From Cymodocea nodosa (taxonomy: Eukaryota > Streptophyta > Magnoliopsida > Alismatales > Cymodoceaceae): a DNA stretch of 64,000 nt. The translations under genes and the position numbers were made by a program. Positions 23,174 through 34,894 of the stretch are shown here, in pieces (positions within the stretch are counted from its first letter, which is position 1; each line of letters opens with the position of its first letter). Location: the NCBI GenBank assembly GCA_036874045.1, contig JAZBRI010000011.1:1922001-1986000 (forward strand), in the 5' to 3' direction. Under the pieces are notes generated by a model. It was not told the DNA's origin. It ran no database searches and saw only the letters and a list, made by a program, of their open reading frames with translations.

Positions 23174-23544
23174 TGTTGTGCGGAAAGATCAAACAAACGT
23201 GGAGCATCTAGGGGTGGCATGGAGAAGAGATCTACGTGGAAGAGAGGATTGTGAGTGGAGAATTCGAAGAACAACAAATTTACGTGGTTCCCCAACATGG
23301 GTACGTCCACAGGTGATCAATCTATCGTGATTCCTTGTTGTATGGTTGCTGGTACAAAGAAGGGGGAGAACAAAATCAAGGGATGGTTTGGCATGGCATC
23401 CCTTGGACGTGGATGACCCCTTACATATATAGGGGCAACAGTTGGTGATACCCAAAAGACAAGTTTGCCCTTGTACAAATTATCAAAGAAATACAACCAT
23501 ATATAAAGACACATATATATACTTGATGGAAGACACGCATCACA
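23174..23544 (-). repeat. 3' LTR of the copia element
   Basis: 371 bp; begins TGTTGTGCGG and ends GCATCACA on plus. Adjacent internal side reads AAGGTGGAGATT on minus, a polypurine tract. Confidence 0.95.
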
Positions 23545-23557
23545 AATCTCCACCTTG
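23545..23557 (-). other. Polypurine tract of the copia element
   Basis: Minus strand AAGGTGGAGATT directly precedes the 3' LTR TGTGATG; it primes plus-strand DNA synthesis. Confidence 0.75.
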
Positions 23558-23612
23558 TCTTTCATCAATCTTCACCACGAACAGGTGATGAATCACCAAG
23601 ACCCAACTTGGG

Positions 23613-26600
23613 TCAGCAACAACAATAGACGTTGAGTAAGTCCAAGCAATGCTTGAACTTGCTTTCAACAACGTCCTTTATAAACATATCAGCTAGATTG
23701 TCCTTTGTGTTGACCTTCATAATCTTTATCTTGTCTTCATTCCTGAGGAAGTGATACTTAACATCAATATGTTTAATTCTATCATGCAAGACATTATCTT
23801 TGGAGAGACAAATAGCGCTAAGACTATCACAGAAGATATCAGCTTTATCAATGCGCCAACCAAAGTCTCTAAGTAAGCCTTTCAACCAAATCCCTTCCTT
23901 TGCAGCTTCTATCATAGCCACATATTCAGCCTTAGTTGTGCAAAGAGATACCGTAAGCTGAAGAGTTGATTTCCAACTCACAATAGAACCTGCAAATGTA
24001 AAGACATAACCAGATAATGATCTCCTTCTATCAACATTACCTGCATAGTCTGAGTCTGTATAACTAGCCATAGTACAACCCTGACCTACTGCATACATCA
24101 AGCCAACACCTGGAGTTCCTTTCGAATATCTGAATATCCTTTTAACTGCTTTCCAATGTTCCCTGCTCGGATCGGACATGAACCTACTAACAACACTCAA
24201 AGGATATGCCAAATCAGGCCTAGTGCATGCCATAACATACATAAGACTTCCAACTGCCTGTGCATAAGGAACTCACTACATATCAAGCTTTTTAGAATCA
24301 ATTTGTGGACACATCGTAGATGACAATTTGACATTTCTGTCATAAGGCGTGCTGATGGCTTTGCATGAAGCCATACCAAATCTGCTAAGGATCTTCTCAA
24401 TATACTTCTGTTGATTCAAAAACAGCTTACCAGAATTTCTTTCATGCCTAATCTCCATTCCAAGAATTCTGCCAACTGAACCAAGATCCTTCATATCAAA
24501 TTCTGATTTTAATGTGTCCTTCAGCTCTTGTATCACTTCGATATTCTTTGCAGCTATAAGAATATCATTAACATACAATAACAAATAAACATGTGTACTC
24601 TTATCAAGAGTTTTAACATATACACATGAATCATAGTTGCTACGTCTAAAACCAACTTTAACTATAAAGGCATCAAACCTTTTGTACCATTGTCGTGGTG
24701 ACTGTTTAAGTCCATACAAGGACTTATTTAATTTGCACACCCAATCAGATTTACCTTTCATCACAAACCCTGTTGGTTGTTCCATCCAAATATTTTCTTT
24801 CAACTCACCATGCAAGAAGGCCATCTTTACATCTAGTTGTTCCAATTCTAAATTCTGTGCTGCAGCAATGGATAACAAAATTGTAATAGATGTATGACGT
24901 ACAATAGGAGCAAATACCTCATTGAAGTCAACTCCTTCTCGCTGTGAATAACCTTTGGCGACTAATCTTGCCTTGTGCTACACACCTGCATTGCCTTGAG
25001 TCCCAATCTTCTTCTTATAGACCCATTTGCAACCAACAATATTTGTGTTCTTTGGATGTTTCACCAGTTCCCAAGTTTTGTTCTTATGGAGAGATTGGAG
25101 TTCCTCCTCCATAGCAGACATCCAAAGACCAGCTTTTGAATCTTTCATTGCAGCTTCATATGTAGGTGGATCAACAGAATCCTCCACCTCAACTGCTACT
25201 TGTAAGGCAAAAGCAACCAAACTATCGTAGCCATATCTAATCGGAGGTGTAACGTCTCTTCTAGGACGATCTTTGCTAATGGTTCTTGGTGGTGGTTGCT
25301 CCACCTCTTCCTCCTCAACTTCATTTTCCTGAGTTTTAGATGAAATTTCTCTAATTTCAACTTGATTAGTGATAGGTGGTTGCTGTTCGTCATCTATCTC
25401 CATCTATTCAGGAAGGGTGTGCTCAATTTCTGGTGTTTCACCTGCTAGTTTATTTGTTGCCTACAAAAGAGAATTTTCATCAAAAGTAACATCACAACTA
25501 TATATTACTTTGTGAGATTCAATATCATATATCTTGTATCCCTTTACACCAACATCATAACCCACAAATATGCCTTTCTTGGCACGTGGTTCCAACTTAC
25601 AATTGTTCACATGATAGTAAGCTGGACACTTGAAAATTCTAAGCTTTGAATAACTAGCAGATCTTTTCAACCATACCTCAAGAGGTATTTTCCCATCTAA
25701 GGCACTAGAAGGGGACCTGTTCACCAGATAAGAAGCTGTGTTAACAGCCTCTGCCCAAAACTTCTTGCTTAAACCTGCATGAGACAACATACAACGTGCC
25801 TTTTCTAGGAATGTTTTGTTCAATCTTTTAGCCACTCCATTTTGCTGAGGGGTATACCTGATAGTGTTATGTCATGTAATGCCTTCATCTTTACAAAAGT
25901 TATCAAATTCTTGAGAACAAAACTCAAGACCATTATCAGTTCTAAGATATTTTACCTTTCTATCTGTTTGGTTTTCTACCTACTTCTTCCAATGCTTGAA
26001 GCAAGAAAAAGTTTCACTTTTGTGTGTCAAAAAGAAAACTCAGTTCATCCTTGAATGATAGTCAATGATAGAAAGAAAATATCTGAAACCTGTAATAGAA
26101 GGCTGACGTGAAAGCCCCCAACAATCAGCATGAATATAATCAAGAACTCCCTTGGAGCTATGCTGACTGCGTGCAAATGACACTCTTTTCTGTTTGTCAA
26201 AGACACAATGCTTGCACATGTCAATACAAGCAACCTTGTGCCCATCAAACTTGCCTAGACTACTCAGTTTCTGCATTCCTTTTTGCCCTAAATGACCCAT
26301 CCTTGAGTGCCACATGACAGAAAAATCTTGCTGATCAGATATAGATGATGTAGCTATGCCAACAATTGGAGTGTCTTGCAAAATGTATAAGGGACCATAT
26401 TTGGTTCCCTTCATAACAACTAATGAGCCTTTTAGTATGTTGATCTTCCCCTCACCACTTGTATATCTATAACCCTTAGCATCAAGGGCCATCAGTGAGA
26501 TCAGACTTTTTCCAAGCTTTGGGACGTGCCAAACGTCCTCCAGAATTCTAACTGTGCCATCATGTTGTTTAAATTTTATAGTGCCCACACCAACTCTAGA

Positions 26601-27548
26601 ACACACATCATCATTGGCCAAAGTCACTTGACCACCCTCCACCTGCTCGTAGGTGTCAAAATACTCCCTAGTAGGAGTCATATGATGTGAAGCTCCTAAG
26701 TCCATAATCCACTGATCATCAGAATAGGCACTGCAACAAACTGTAAGAGAAAAGTCATCACCTAACGCAGAATTGGTTTCTGCCACAACAGCCTTTCCTT
26801 TGTTCATAAGCTTAGGACAATGTGATTTCCAGTGTCCTTTCTCCTTACAGTAATGGCAAGTATCCCTAGAGTACTTGCCCTTCGACTTGCTTCTGCTTCT
26901 ATTCTTCCCTCCACCTTGTCTTCGGCTTCTTCCTCTATTCTCTTGTTGCTGAGCTGAGAGGCCAACACCACTTGCCTCGTTTCTACCATGCACCATGTGC
27001 TTGAGCTCCCTAGAATGAAGGCTAGACCTCACTTCTTCTAGTGTAATTGAATCTCTTCCAACTATACAAGACTAAACAAAGTTTTCATAACTCAATGGGA
27101 GTGAACAAAGCAAGATAAGAGCTGCATCTTCATCTTCTATGATTACTCCAATATTCTTGAGTTCCATCAGAATAGCATTTAGTTGATCTAAATGTTGCTT
27201 AAGAGGTACACCTTCTATCATCTTTAAAGAGAACAGTCTCTGCTTTAACAACAATTTGTTTGTTAAAGACTTAGTCATATACAATGACTCAAGTTTCTAC
27301 TAAAGACCTAACGAGATAGATTCATCAGCAACTTCTATTGTAACTTCATCAGACAAACACAACAAGATGGTGGAGTGAGCTTTCTCCTCCTGCAATTCAA
27401 ACTCTGGCGAATTTCTGTTCAAAGTAGTTTCCTTATTTAAAGGAGCCCAAATACCTTGTTACTTTAGAAGTGCTTTCATCTTAATTTGCCATAAGCTGAA
27501 GTTATTCTTACCATCAAACTTTTCTATCTTCAACCCCGAAGTATTCAT
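23613..27548 (-). pseudogene. pol: Copia gag-pol polyprotein (broken)
   Basis: Starts at MNTSGLKIEKFDG (27548). In order: UBN2-type Gag with LESLYMTKSL; zinc knuckle CHYCKEKGHWKSHC near 26865; protease WIMDLGASHHMTP (the usual DSGA reads DLGA); GAG-pre-integrase WHSRMGHLGQKG; integrase with TPQQNGVAKRLN; RT with QLDVKMAFLHGEL and YVNDILIA (YVDD expected, so a catalytic Asp is Asn); RNase H with YTDSDYAGNVDRRRS and CTTKAEYVA; end near 23613. Interrupted by about eight stops, for example the pair near 27297-27302 and one near 25980. Motifs such as MKDLGSVGRILGMEI suggest the Tork lineage. Confidence 0.9.
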
Positions 27549-27880
27549 GTTTTCAAAACAACAAACAACTAGCAATACACACGAGATACAATGTGATTTC
27601 AACAAACACAATTATACGGCAAGGTACACAATAGCAAGCAATATCTTAACAATAATATGCTACTAAAACTACTGATTTCAACGAAATACAATCAGCCACA
27701 AGCCAAGCACACTACTTATCACAAAACAATAGCAAATACTTGCACAAACCAAGCACAAAACCACAATCACAAAATGCCCAAAATCCGACAATCAAAGAGT
27801 CACTCGTCTAGAAAACTACTATGCCCTAGCCAGACGCCTCCTGCTGTATCTCTCTTAATACGAAACTTCTGACCACGAAA

Positions 27881-28254
27881 TTTTAAAGGAAGGAATTTCA
27901 GGAAGCTTACTACACGTCCTCAAAATTTGAGATGCAACGGAGCACGAACAAGGAAGGCGCACGACTTGGTGTCGGAGTGTGCAGACTAGCGCCAGCGATG
28001 ACGATAGTTACGGCAATGGGGGATATCCTTGCGGAAATGGCTTGAACCTTGATCAATCTCTTCAAACTTTTAAAGGAAGGAATTTCAAGAAGCTTACTAC
28101 ACGTCCTCAAAATTTGAGATGCAACGGAGCATGGACGAGGAAGGCACACAACTTGGCGTCGGAGTGTGCAGATTGGCGTCGGCAACGACGGCAGTTACAA
28201 CAATAGAGAGATCCCTTGCGGAAATGGCTTGACCCTTGATCAATCTCTTCGAAA
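27881..28254. repeat. Tandem duplication (2 x 187 bp) in the copia leader
   Basis: TTTTAAAGGAAGGAATTTCA begins both units, at 27881 and 28068, and 'cttgatcaatctcttc' closes both. It lies between the primer site and the gag ATG. The copies differ at scattered sites, so it predates the insertion's decay. Confidence 0.85.
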
Positions 28255-28286
28255 CTTCAAATGCAAACCCGGAGATATCCAACCTC

Positions 28287-28298
28287 GCTCTAATACCA
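28287..28298 (-). other. Primer binding site, tRNA-Met type (copia)
   Basis: Minus strand TGGTATTAGAGC, one base from the canonical TGGTATCAGAGC, two bases inside the 5' LTR. Confidence 0.85.
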
Positions 28299-28300
28299 GT

Positions 28301-28673
28301 TGTTGTGCAGAAAGATCAAACAAACGTGGAGCATCTAGGGGTGATGTGGAGAAGAGATTTGCGTGGAAGAGATGATTGCGAGTGGAGAATTTGAAGAACA
28401 ACAAATTTACATGGTTCCCCCACACGGGTATGTCCACAGGTGATCAATCTATCGTGATTCCTTGCTGTATGGTTGCTGGTACAAAGAAGGGGGAGAACAA
28501 AATTAAGGGATGGTTTGGCATGACATCCCTTGGACGTAGATGACCCCTTACATATATAGGGGCAACGGTTGGTGATACCTAAAAGATAAGTTTGCCCCTA
28601 TACAAATTATCAAAGAAATACAACCATATACAAAAACACATATATATACTTGATGGAAGACACACGCATCACA
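28301..28673 (-). repeat. 5' LTR of the copia element
   Basis: 373 bp, TGTTGTGCAG...GCATCACA on plus, pairing with 23174-23544. Confidence 0.95.
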
Positions 28674-28724
28674 CTACTCAAGTACAAAAGGCTCATGATC
28701 AAATAAATCAATAAACTCTCAAAG

Positions 28725-29510
28725 TTTTTGTAGGATCATATGGCTACACAAGAGGGGGTGTGAATTGTGTTTTTCAACATTTTCGATTATAATTGAAACT
28801 TCAAAATTAAAAACAAGTTGAGACACTATTTTCATAAAATCATTTTTATTCAAGGTTTCAATTACATTATACAATTCAATTCTCCTCAAAAATTGTAGAT
28901 GCAATTATATATCGATACTATGTTTCATCTATACAATTTCATAACTACAAATAGAGAAAACTAATTTGTGGAATTTAAAACATTTCTCCTTGTTTGAGAT
29001 CTTTCTTTTTCTTTTTCTTCTTTTTCTTCTTCAGCAATTATTCAATGACGAATATCTAACTTTCTCTACTTCACCGAATTTACTTTCTTTTGATACTTTA
29101 GATCTTTAGTGACATAAATCTGACCTTTTCTACTTCATTGAATTTTCTTTCATCTGAGAGTTTTTCCCTAAAGAGGTGTTTTTGATCCTTGAAAAGATTT
29201 TTCATTTGGTGTGTAGGGATAACTGATCAATGAGAATTCTATGCCTTTTATATTGTATCTTCACTTCATGCATATTCTCTACGTTTAATCACTACCAGTT
29301 TTCCACTTCTTCACGTCTTCTCTTTTTCCTTCATCGAAATACACACATTCTGACCCACGTTTACATTTTAAATTTTCTTTAATCATCAATCCTAGATCTC
29401 TGAAAAATTTCCTGCAAAATAAACTTTTTTGTCCAAAATTTTTCATCAAGTGTAATAAGAAGTGGTTACTTTAATGTTAACTAAATGAATAACACAAGTA
29501 GATATATAAC
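28725..29510 (-). repeat. SIRE-like LTR fragment interrupting element D
   Basis: Begins TGTAGGATCATATGGCTACA then AGAGGGGGTGTGAATTGTG, the inverted 3' end of SIRE-like LTRs. The right boundary is uncertain; no internal region or target duplication seen. Contains a C/T-rich stretch at 28990-29040. Confidence 0.5.
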
Positions 29511-29721
29511 TTAACATTTCTAACTTAACGAGTTCCTCATATGCTAACTCATGTGACAAGTACTATAGCTAACTCAACGAACTAAGTCTATGGTGTTACA
29601 GATAACTCAATGAACCAATAATAAACAAATGTTTTTATAATAAAAATTTTACCACGTGCAATAATAACTTAAGTTTATAACGCTAACCTAATGCGTTGCC
29701 TTAGTGTTCAATATAGCAACT
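29511..29721. repeat. Relic resembling U3 of the Athila-like LTR
   Basis: 'aacttaagtttataacgctaacctaa.gcgttgccttagtgt' matches 36340-36385 in the element B LTR. GAGTTA/TAACTC palindromes are present. It directly abuts the C LTR. Confidence 0.5.
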
Positions 29722-31744
29722 TGTTTGTGTTTTCCCAACACTACACTAGAAAAACTTGGATTTGTTACTTCTATTTTTACTTAGTTAATTTATCTTTATG
29801 CCTATTCTTTCTTTTAGAAGTAAACAAACAACCTTTAATACAATTTAGATATTAATTCCAATTTGTACTTTAACTACAAGTGCACAGTGTCTATTGTATT
29901 AGTGTGCAAGTACAGGTTGATCCCATAGGGAATTGCTGAAGAACTTAAGAACTATTCGTTTGTTAACAATCAAATTTATATATTCAATAAGCTCTCCGTT
30001 GAATTACAATTAACTCAACAGACAAAGTTCCTTGAGTTATGGCTAACTCAACGGACTAACCTCGTGGACTTAAGTTAACTCCACGAGCCTATCTTTTTCT
30101 TTTTAATACTGCTATTTACAGAGGAATTCGACCAACCATTGGGCGATTCCATAGATTGTAAATAACATCAATTAAGCTCTTTAATGTTAGTAAACATTGG
30201 ATTTATCATTAAGCAATACTAACATTTAGATAATTCAAACAGTAACCATTAAAATCTTTAAGTCTTTTGAACGAACCAATTTTAGTAAACTATAAAACTA
30301 AAACAACATAAAGCAATCACAGCACTGACAAAGATAACATTAATCACGATACAACACAAATAATACAATACTCAAATACAACATACAAACATAGATAAAT
30401 TGTTTTTGGTATTTTTGTTTTAATATGAACATGGAAATAGGCGAAAGGTGAAATGTAAAGTAATCTCACTCAACAGTAAATACTTCCAACACTACTTGCA
30501 ATGCGATTACACCACTGAAAATTAAACCACTTACAATTCTGTCTCCTCTCCCTATAGAATCGCAAGTCCAGAATTGCAAGATAATCTCCTCTTCAGCATA
30601 CAGGCATCAACCCGAACCCAAGGCTAAAAGCTTTACGATCTCCTGAAATATGAGTCGGCACTTGGTGAAAATGGCTTCCCTTCCCGTGACGCGATCACTC
30701 CTTATAGTAGTTGTCAGGCACTATGTTTGGCTCAGAATTGATCCGACATCAAGAAAGTATTCTCACAGACCTCCGATGGTTGGTGATTATGGTGGTGGTA
30801 ACGATGGTTGGTGTGATACTTTAGAGAATCGTCGATACTATCTGTAGAAAGCTTGGTGCTCCTCCTCTATATACACTGGTCGTCCATCGATCACACCCTT
30901 TTCTTCTTTTTCTTCTTTTCTTTTATATTTCTTTAGTAGTAACTGCTTCTGCTTGAATGGTCGGTTGGATTTCCTTCATTCATATCAACGGTGATGCTTT
31001 CTTCTCCCTGCGTAATACGTGCAATCGTGGTTTTTCTTCTAATTATCCTATTTCTGCAACCGCTACAATGGCATAATAGAAAATTAATAGTCTGTGGAGT
31101 TACAGATAACTCAATAGACTTTCTTCGTTGATTTAACTATAAAACACGTGCATAAATTTAACTATTCAATGCTCAGGTGCATTTCGAATAGTTAGAGATA
31201 ACTCATCGAAAATTCACTTAAGTCACTTTCCCAGAACATGACACGTGTCCTTAGATATTTTATAAATAAAAAGAGATTTCGGAGAGTTATACATATAACT
31301 GTCTGATGCCTAGCTGCAATTTCGGATAGTTATAGATAACTCACTAAAAGTTCACTTAAGTCATGCATTATGGTTTTGACACGTGTACTTCAGGAAATAA
31401 TAAAATATTCTTTCAAAACATAACCTTTCGGCAATTTAAACATAACTATTCGACACATGTTCGGTTTGTTAAACATAACTGTCCGAATATGTTCGGTATG
31501 TTAAACATAACTATCTGAATTATCAGAAAATTCAGATACTTAAGAATTTCATAGCCTGCAACTTACCGATAGTTCAGGAATGTACTAAATTAACATTAAT
31601 TCCCCAAAATTAAGCAGATTCTTCAATGAAAGCATATAACAGTGCAATTATAACATAATGGTTTAATTCTTATATGATAAGCTAAATATTATGCAATTAA
31701 CCATCATTTAATCATTAATAATATGCACTTTTTCATTCTAAACA
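29722..31744 (-). repeat. 3' LTR of element C (2023 bp)
   Basis: TGTTTGTG...CTAAACA on plus. Three-hairpin cluster at 29994-30092, TATA box at 30921-30927 (TTTTATA on plus), and about two U3 units with TTTCGGATAGTTA palindromes and ACACGTG at 31140-31390. Confidence 0.9.
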
Positions 31745-31757
31745 CTTCCCCCATACC
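31745..31757 (-). other. Terminal polypurine tract of element C
   Basis: Minus strand GGTATGGGGGAAG against TGTTTAG of the LTR, followed by a GCTA(GTCCCT)TAGC stem. Confidence 0.85.
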
Positions 31758-33040
31758 TAAATTTTGCTAGTCCCTTAGCAAACTAAGATCTAATTAATTG
31801 GTCTTTCAAAAAGTGCTAGAACTAATTCTTCTTCTTTCTTTTTTTCTTCTGTTCAACATAAGAATATATTTTGTCTGTTTCAGTAATCAACCTGCAAATA
31901 TACTTAGAATATATGTCAATTACATACAAAGTATATCATCATCACATAGGTGTTAATTATATTATCGTTTGTTCTTCTTTTCATCATTTGCCATCCTAAA
32001 TTTTCCAATAAGATTTCTAGAAGAAATTTCAACAACATACGAATCAAAATACAATCCAATTCAACATAATTAAGACAAGTAGAATAAAGAATTGTATCTC
32101 CATTAAACAACTTCAAAAGTCAATTCTAGATTCATATTACAGCAACTCTAGATAACAGAAAATATACTCGATTCATAAGATATCTGTATTTCACAAAACA
32201 CTTGTATCTTTTCAGAATAGTATATGTATATATATATATATATATATTTGTACTTTAAAGTTAATTTGACAAGCTTGGATCGTACAAGAGCTTTCTAATG
32301 TACCCATGTAACGAGCTTTCAGTCAACAATCCCAGATCTAATTAGGATCTTAGGTTGCCAAATTTCAAGAGTCCTTTTTCAGGTCAACAATCCTTACATA
32401 CCTATCTGCTCAAGTACAAAAGGCTCGTGATCAAACAAGTCAATAAACTCTCAAATTTTTTTTATTTTTTTATTTAAAATACAAACATAAAACAAAACAT
32501 TAATCACATACTGTATATGTATGTATTTCATTAATATAGATGCAGTAATCACCAATCTCATATAGTCCTACTTCTATCATTTACTGTAAATATGAATCCA
32601 TAACAATAAGCTCATACTTTTTATGTAGTTTAATAAGATCTACACATAAATCATTCTACAAGTTTAATTAGTCAAATTAAATGTATCTTTCATCATATAT
32701 GTTTCATTTAATCTAGAATTCACATTTCAGCTCCTTTAGGACTTCAAATAATTTACTGATTTTTCATTAAGCATTCTGATTTCATTTTAAAATTGTAAAA
32801 CTGTTAAACTCATGAAATTCAGAAAAACATAAGATACTATATTTAGATTTGCATAAATAGTAAATTCTATAGCATCTTATATAGCCTTCTAAATATAACA
32901 TTCAAGTAGTTACAGTTTATATAAATTTTACAGTCTCAATTATCAGATAGTTATAGTACCACAACTTTCAATTTCCACAACTTTGCAATACCATTTTAAT
33001 TTCTTTAATTAACAAACTTACATGGCTGTTACTTTAATTA
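31758..33040. other. Non-coding stretch between the two polypurine tracts (C)
   Basis: No ORF of note. AT-rich, with a TA microsatellite at about 32226-32248 and an A/T-rich run at 32458-32480. Collinear with 36761-38085 in B. Confidence 0.7.
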
Positions 33041-33078
33041 CCTCCCCCCCATACCTACATTTTGCATTGTCCTCAATG
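33041..33078 (-). other. Internal polypurine tract and stem-loop (C)
   Basis: Minus strand: CATTGAGGACAATG stem, then TAGGTATGGGGGGGAGG. Resembles the CATTGAGGACAATG plus GTGGGGGG motif of Athila-class elements, and parallels the terminal tract. An extra tract upstream of the LTR is known for Athila-type elements. Confidence 0.7.
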
Positions 33079-33478
33079 TAAAAGATTTGACAATAAGTAC
33101 AATAATTGTAGTAGGCATGAATACAATTTTGTTTGATTTAAAATTCAGGGTAAGTAATTGGTTACATACCTTGTTCTGTTTGTATCTCCTTCTACATATT
33201 CCGATTTTTGATTTTAAAAAACTTTACATTCACAGATAAAAGCAAAATATAAAACAAAATAACACTTAACAAATATTAATAAATCGGTGTCTTGTGTGGA
33301 ACCCAGGCTCTTATGCCTTTGGTGGTTCACAAGCAAGCTAGTTGGTTTCCCAGAACAGATACCAACAAACTAGATTGATATATATATTTTTTTTTTATAA
33401 AATAAAATGAAAACTATATATTTTTTTTCTAAAAATAAATGTAGAATACACACAACATTAAACACACAAAATCACAAC

Positions 33479-34616
33479 TTAAGAACATGATTGAAAAGTA
33501 GGAACAAATGGAATAAATGTATCAATCCAAGCAAACTTTTTAGGCATAGTTCTTCTTGCTATTAGTTCTATTTTAATGCAGTTCTTGTCCCTTGTTAATT
33601 TGTAAACATATAATATATTATAAATTCCAAATACAAGTGTATTACCATTAATGATATGAAATGCAGAAAGGGATCCTTTTTGGTTCCAAGGTAATGTAGC
33701 ATTTTCTATTTCTACATCTATTTCAATATACTCCTCTTCCCACTTCCATTCATTTATGTCTTCCATAATCCATATTTGAAATTTCATCAGTTCATCCCAA
33801 CATCTTATCAGACATAAAGTAGGATCATCTTCTTCATTATACCACATTCCTATTTGAATTTTATTAAATTCTGTAGATGGTGGTTTAGCTATATCACTCG
33901 GTATAGGTAAAATTTCTATATATTCATCATAACTGTCTATGCTCACTATGTATAAATCAGATCCAAATGCTATTGATATATCTGTAACAAGATATATATA
34001 TCCATCTAGTATGACGTGTTTGGTTAGTTATTGATTTCTGTCCTAGATATATTATGATATTTTCATTCCAAGATCTATTCAGAAAATTATACACACTTAA
34101 GCGTAAATGTTCACCCCAATTTCCTGTAGGTCTCCAATAATATAATTTTTCAGAAATTGCAGAATTTTTATCAGAAAATATTAAAGCCGATCCACAATTT
34201 ACAGTTGTTACTTCAAATCTATTAGGTCTTCCTATATTCCATTCTTCTCCTGTTATAGGATTTCTTATCAAAATATCAGGTAATAATAAACTTGCATACC
34301 TTGGTCTCGTCTTGTATATGATTAATCCTTCATCTATTCCCATAATATGATTTATTCCTTCTAATGCATTGGGTGGAATTCCAATAGTTTCTTCCATAGC
34401 CAGATATTCATGGTTAATTGAACTACGATTAAATGACCTCCATATGAATCTATCTCTAATATTAGTTATTTTTGCAGCTTGTAATCCCTGAAAATATTTT
34501 TCTTCAATACAGTCTTTAATTTCCTTTGATACACAATACAGCCTACATAGATCTTTAACTGATAAGTTACTCAGTACTTCCCTTAGTGCATCCAACGGTA
34601 ATTGCATCAATTCCAT
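33479..34616 (-). pseudogene. F-box protein ORF of element C (one frameshift)
   Basis: Best preserved of the three. Start MELMQLPLDALREVLS (34616), F-box with CRLYCVSKEIKDCIEE, then IRNPITGEEWNIGRP, and after a small indel near 34010 the frame resumes with GSDLYIVSIDSYDEY, DPTLCLIRCWDEL, IWIMEDINEWKWEEEY and ends FVPTFQSCS. No in-frame stop apart from the frame break, so only one lesion separates it from an open 378-codon ORF. Same place as in A and B, between gag and the internal polypurine tract. Function as an SCF adaptor is inferred from the fold; substrate unknown. Confidence 0.8.
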
Positions 34617-34800
34617 TTGTCGATTCTGTATATCACAAACAAAAATTTAGTAGAGACAAAAATTAACATAACTACTGCACACCCTCGTGGAGTTAAGGAA
34701 TAACTCAATGAACTAAGTTCGTTGAGTTAAGGACTAACTCTATGATTAACTATAAATAAAAACATATATACATACAGATAGTTGCTTCAGATATGCTACT

Positions 34801-34894
34801 TCATTCAGCTATCCTCCTAGAAGAGGTATCAATTTCATTAACCATTCTATTGACAGGATTAGGTATAGCTTGTATTGGTAATCCTCTAGTAGGT
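34801..34894 (-). pseudogene. gag: gag of element C, 3' end (severed by insertion B)
   Basis: Encodes the last ~30 codons of gag, up to EIDTSSRRIAE and TGA. It ends at the target duplication TAGGT (34890-34894); the rest of gag resumes at 51730. The upstream GLPIQ codons of gag show the undisturbed site in A and B. Confidence 0.85.

Larger units (their letters stand above)
23174..28673 (-). mobile_element. Complete Tork-like Ty1/copia retrotransposon (5.5 kb, defective)
   Basis: LTRs of 371 and 373 bp (TGTTGTG...ATCACA), target duplication CTACT (23169-23173 and 28674-28678), tRNA-Met primer site and a polypurine tract. Copia domain order gag-protease-integrase-RT-RNase H on the minus strand. 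The two LTRs differ at a modest number of sites, so the insertion is not very recent. It sits in the non-coding 3' region of element D. Confidence 0.95.
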
